NCBI RefSeq assembly: GCF_030380735.1
Contig: NZ_JAUDRZ010000030.1
Coordinates: 518,045-582,044, forward strand
Reading direction: 5' to 3'
DNA length: 64,000 nt
Source of the DNA: Rhizobium sp. S152
GTDB taxonomy: Bacteria; Pseudomonadota; Alphaproteobacteria; Rhizobiales; Rhizobiaceae
Made by a program: the position numbers and the translations under genes. Numbering within the stretch: position 1 is the first letter of the stretch; each line of letters starts with the position of its first letter. Below are positions 61,099 through 64,000 of this stretch, piece by piece. The notes under the pieces are model-generated. The model was not told where the DNA came from. It ran no database searches and worked only from the letters and a program-made list of their open reading frames with translations.

Positions 61099-62016
61099 CT
61101 AGAGGTCCAGCACCCAGGTCTGGCCGTTCAGTTCCGGGCCGAACATGCGATGTTTCTCTTCGGAGACGAGGCGGAAGCCTGCCCTGACATAGATGCCGCG
61201 GGCCGCATGCAGGATGTCATTGGTCCAAAGCGAAATCTGTCGATATCCCTTGTCCCTGGAGAAGCGAACGCATTCATCGACCAGTGTCTTTCCGAGCCCC
61301 AGACCGCGTGCCGACTTGTCGACATGCAGAAGGCGGAGCTTGGCGACGCCGTCGCCGCCGTTGGTGACGAGAATGGAGCCGATGTTGAGGCCGCCGCGCT
61401 CGGCAATCCAGCAATGCTCCGTGGCCGGATCGAAATTCGCCAGGAAGCGTCCGGCCACCTCGGCGATCAGACCCTCGAAGCGCATGTCCCAGCCGTATTC
61501 CTCGGTGTAGGCCTTTGCCTGGCTTTGGACGATCCAGCCGATATCGCCGGGTCTGTGTGCGCGGATGATGGCCGGTGGCGCCGTACTGGCGGGATCGAGC
61601 ATCGAGCGGATCGTCCGCATTGCCGCAACGATCCGCTGCGGTTGGTCGCTGGCGAGTTCGTTGAAGCGGGCCTCGATCTGGGCGTTGGAGCGCCTGCCGA
61701 GTTCCTGAAACGCGGCGCGTCCCTTATCGGTGACAAAGGCAAGCTGGCCACGTCCGTCGGCCGGGTCCGGCCGCGTTTCGATCAGGCCTTCATTGCGGAA
61801 ACGCTTCAGCATCCGGCTGAGATAGGCCGGGTCGAGCTGTAGATCGCGGCTGAGGGTCACCGGGCTTATGCCTTCGTGAGATCCCACCTCGAACAATACC
61901 CTTGCATCGGTAAGCGTGAAGGGCGTGTTCAGATAGGCCCTGTTCAGGACGCCGAGAAAGTTGGTGTAGAAGCGATTGAAGTCTCGGGCGGCTTCGACGA
62001 GTTGCGAATCGAGCAT
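61099..62016 (-). CDS. MarR-GNAT fusion protein
   Basis: 305 residues: MarR-type winged HTH at 1-140 (FTLTDARVLFEVGSHEGISPVTLSRDLQLDPAYLSRMLKRF, then DPADGRGQLAFVT) fused to a GNAT acetyltransferase at about 150-305 with the acetyl-CoA loop SARGLGLGKTL and the closing IYVRAGFRLVSEEKH. Found widely as one polypeptide; it may acetylate a small molecule and regulate its own gene. A palindrome overlaps the ribosome-binding site. Confidence 0.88.
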   Translation of the reverse strand: MLDSQLVEAARDFNRFYTNFLGVLNRAYLNTPFTLTDARVLFEVGSHEGISPVTLSRDLQLDPAYLSRMLKRFRNEGLIETRPDPADGRGQLAFVTDKGRAAFQELGRRSNAQIEARFNELASDQPQRIVAAMRTIRSMLDPASTAPPAIIRAHRPGDIGWIVQSQAKAYTEEYGWDMRFEGLIAEVAGRFLANFDPATEHCWIAERGGLNIGSILVTNGGDGVAKLRLLHVDKSARGLGLGKTLVDECVRFSRDKGYRQISLWTNDILHAARGIYVRAGFRLVSEEKHRMFGPELNGQTWVLDL

Positions 62017-62022
62017 GGCACA

Positions 62023-62037
62023 TCTCCTGATAGGAGA
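62023..62037. promoter_or_regulatory. Palindrome over the ribosome-binding site of the MarR-GNAT gene
   Basis: tctcct-gat-aggaga, whose minus-strand form gives tcaggag seven bases before the start. It may be an autoregulatory MarR site or a small RNA hairpin. Confidence 0.45.
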
Positions 62038-62200
62038 CGTTGTCCCCTATTTGGTGGACTGAGTCAAATATATACCGCGGCTGTTCGGCTGCGCGTTCAC
62101 ATGGTTGCGACATTACGGCGCGAAAGAAAAATTTGCGAAATGACAAGTGGTGACCGTATGAAGGGGCGGGAGGTCGCGTCTTATTGCAAAAGGATTCTCC

Positions 62201-63463
62201 ATGAGTGATCACCATGTCGTCGTTGTCGGCGGCGGTTTCGGCGGACTGCAACTGGTCAATGGTCTCAAGGGCGCCGGCGTGAAGATCACTTTGATCGATC
62301 GGCGCAACCACCACCTGTTCCAACCGCTGCTCTATCAGGTCGCGACGACGATCCTGGCGACGTCCGAGATTGCCTGGCCGATCCGCCATCTCTACAGCGA
62401 CCGTCCCGATGTGACGACGCTGCTGGGTGACGTCATGGGCGTCGACAAGGTCGCCAAGACGGTGACACTTCGCGACGGGCCTACCATTTCCTATGATACG
62501 CTGGTGCTGGCGACGGGAGCGACCCATGCCTATTTCGGTCGTGACGACTGGGAGCCGGTTGCGCCCGGCCTGAAGACGCTCGAGGATGCGACCACGATCC
62601 GCCGTCGCGTGCTGCTTGCGTTCGAGCAGGCGGAGACGGCAAGCGACCCGGCAGTCCGAGACGCACTGCTCACCTTCGTCATCATCGGTGCGGGGCCGAC
62701 CGGCGTGGAGCTTGCCGGCATCATCGCCGAGCTCGCGCACAAGACGCTACCGAAGGAGTTCCGCAACATCGACACACGCAAGGCCAAGGTCATGCTCGTG
62801 GAGGCGGGGCCGCGCGTTCTGCCGACCTTTGTGCCGGAGCTGTCTGAATATGCCTTGAAGGCGCTCAACGATCTCGGCGTCGAGGTGCGGCTCGGAAAGC
62901 CGGTCACGCAATGCACGGCTGATGGCGTCCAGATCGGGGATGAATTCGTTCCCTGCCGGACGATCAGCTGGGCTGCGGGCGTGCAGGCTTCGCCTGCCGC
63001 GCGCTGGCTTGACATACCGGCCGACAGGGCGGGGCGCGCCATCGTCGAAAAGGATCTGACCGCGCCTGGATTGCCTGATGTCTTTGTCATCGGCGACACT
63101 GCGTCCGTGATGCAGGAGAGCGGTGCGCCGGTGCCGGGCGTGGCGCCGGCAGCCAAGCAGCAGGGCGGCTATGCGGCCCAGGTCATCCGCGCGCGCCTCA
63201 CAGGCAAGACGCCGCCGGTCTTCAAGTATCGTCATCAAGGCAGCCTGGCGACCATCGGCAGGAGTGCGGCGATCGCCGATTTCGGCCGTATCAAGCTCAA
63301 GGGCGGGCTTGCCTGGTGGATCTGGGGCATCGCCCACATCTACTTCCTGATCGGCACACGCTCGCGCTTCGCCGTAGCCTGGAGCTGGTTATGGATCTTC
63401 CTCAGTGGCCAGCACAGCGCGCGGCTGATCACGCAGCGCGAGACGATCCCGGACAAGAAGTAG
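62201..63463 (+). CDS. ndh: NADH dehydrogenase, type II (NDH-2)
   Basis: 420 residues. Single-subunit, non-proton-pumping NADH:quinone oxidoreductase. FAD motif VVVVGGGFGGLQ; NADH motif FVIIGAGPTGVELAG; LFQPLLYQVAT; IGDTASVMQESG near 300. The C-terminal hydrophobic part (LAWWIWGIAHIYFLIG) anchors it in the membrane. It faces the MarR-GNAT gene divergently with 184 bases between. Confidence 0.93.
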   Translation: MSDHHVVVVGGGFGGLQLVNGLKGAGVKITLIDRRNHHLFQPLLYQVATTILATSEIAWPIRHLYSDRPDVTTLLGDVMGVDKVAKTVTLRDGPTISYDTLVLATGATHAYFGRDDWEPVAPGLKTLEDATTIRRRVLLAFEQAETASDPAVRDALLTFVIIGAGPTGVELAGIIAELAHKTLPKEFRNIDTRKAKVMLVEAGPRVLPTFVPELSEYALKALNDLGVEVRLGKPVTQCTADGVQIGDEFVPCRTISWAAGVQASPAARWLDIPADRAGRAIVEKDLTAPGLPDVFVIGDTASVMQESGAPVPGVAPAAKQQGGYAAQVIRARLTGKTPPVFKYRHQGSLATIGRSAAIADFGRIKLKGGLAWWIWGIAHIYFLIGTRSRFAVAWSWLWIFLSGQHSARLITQRETIPDKK

Positions 63464-63493
63464 TCTACGCTTAGGTAGATGGACGAAAAAAAG

Positions 63494-63516
63494 AACCCCG
63501 CCGGTGAGGCGGGGTT
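63494..63516. terminator. Bidirectional terminator after ndh
   Basis: Nine-base arms aaccccgcc / ggcggggtt with loop ggtga, flanked by A-rich sequence on the left and T-rich on the right, between the two convergent genes. Confidence 0.9.
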
Positions 63517-63541
63517 TGTTGTTCGTCGATAGGGGTTGTTA

Positions 63542-64000
63542 TCAGGCCGCCAGCGAGGCGATGTCGATGACGAAGCGGTAGCGAACGTCGCTCTTCAGTA
63601 CACGCTCATAGGCTTCGTTGACGTCCTGGATGTTGATCTTCTCGATCTCGGAGACGATGTTGTGCTTGCCGCAGAAATCCAGCATTTCCTGGGTTTCCTT
63701 GATCGAGCCGATCATCGAACCGGACAGGCTCTTGCGGCCTGGGATCAGCGAGAAAGCGTGAACCGGGATGGCATGCTCCGGCGCGCCGACGATGACCATC
63801 GAGCCGTCGACCTTGAGCAGGTTTAGATAGGCGTTCCAGTCGATGGCGACGCCCGCGGTGCAGATGATCAGGTCGAAGGTACCGGCGAGCTTCTCGAAGG
63901 TCGAGGCGTCCGAGGTGGCGTAGTATTCCTTGGCGCCGAGTTTCAGGCCGTCTTCTTTTTTCGACAGCGTCTGGCTGAGTACGGTGATGTCGGCACCCAT
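63542..64000 (-). CDS. Zinc-type alcohol dehydrogenase, C-terminal half (cut by window end)
   Basis: 152 visible residues from the nucleotide-binding half of a YahK/cinnamyl-alcohol-dehydrogenase-like medium-chain reductase: AKEYYATSD, FDLIICTAGVAIDW, LLKVDGSMVIVGAPE, GRKSLSGSMIGSIKETQEMLDFC and YERVLKSDVRYRFVIDI. The zinc-binding N-terminal half is outside the window, so the Met at the right edge is internal. NADP(H)-dependent aldehyde reduction is likely. Confidence 0.9.
   Translation of the reverse strand: MGADITVLSQTLSKKEDGLKLGAKEYYATSDASTFEKLAGTFDLIICTAGVAIDWNAYLNLLKVDGSMVIVGAPEHAIPVHAFSLIPGRKSLSGSMIGSIKETQEMLDFCGKHNIVSEIEKINIQDVNEAYERVLKSDVRYRFVIDIASLAA

Noticed and set aside
1..64000. 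CRISPR arrays, insertion-sequence transposases, rRNA or ordinary tRNA genes
   Set aside because: I looked for regularly spaced repeats, transposase motifs and rRNA/tRNA signatures; apart from the tmRNA I saw none. A dedicated scan was not possible.

Overview
The window is 64 kb of GC-rich chromosome with dense, short-spaced genes. It looks like a Rhizobiaceae alphaproteobacterium (Rhizobium, Agrobacterium, Shinella or similar). The grounds are a circularly permuted two-piece tmRNA whose tag reads ANDNYAEARLAA, the run sspB, thyA, folA, hflK, hflC, degP-like, serB, miaA, herA-like, ilvB, ilvH, a RirA-type iron box, and small palindromic intergenic repeats typical of rhizobia. I cannot assign a species.

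Layout. 1-9.6 kb: a cut-off Na+/H+ antiporter, an EF-hand protein, a siderophore-interacting flavoprotein, a small membrane protein beside a solitary restriction-nuclease-like domain, a UvrD helicase and a haloperoxidase-like hydrolase, with five copies of a palindromic repeat. 10-18.3 kb: a two-gene RND efflux pump, an orphan flagellin, a polytopic membrane protein and an OmpA-like lipoprotein. 18.3-28.9 kb: a DUF2000 protein and its AraC-type neighbour, an AbrB-type membrane protein, a LysR/aldo-keto reductase pair, a D-lactate dehydrogenase-like flavoenzyme, a giant AsmA protein and GrpB. 29-47.8 kb: the housekeeping block, with tmRNA directly upstream of its adaptor sspB, then thymidylate synthase, folA, hflKC, a Do-like protease, serB, miaA, a HerA-like ATPase and ilvB/ilvH. 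47.8-64 kb: accessory and regulatory genes, including MazEF, a cobalt-type nitrile hydratase, an ECF sigma/anti-sigma pair, a RecD-like helicase, pdxJ, a quinone reductase with its HxlR regulator, an MFS pump with a TetR regulator, a MarR-GNAT fusion, NDH-2 and a cut-off alcohol dehydrogenase.

The recurring theme is insertion of selfish or accessory cassettes inside conserved metabolic gene pairs. A FecI/FecR/TonB-receptor iron module sits between thyA and folA. A VapBC-type toxin-antitoxin pair sits between ilvB and ilvH. A Doc/Fic-type pair sits between the nitrile hydratase subunits and their accessory gene. Each cassette keeps the flanking genes in the same orientation and has its own palindrome or operator-like sequence upstream. 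ilvB is preceded by an 18-codon leader peptide rich in Ala/Leu/Ile/Val and a hairpin-terminator, an apparent branched-chain amino acid attenuator. The ECF sigma gene at 53.5-54.0 kb carries a one-base frameshift while its anti-sigma partner is intact.

Limits: no searches could be run. Family names rest on recognised motifs and overall sequence, start codons were chosen by ribosome-binding site and family length, and statements about usual gene order come from memory of rhizobial genomes.
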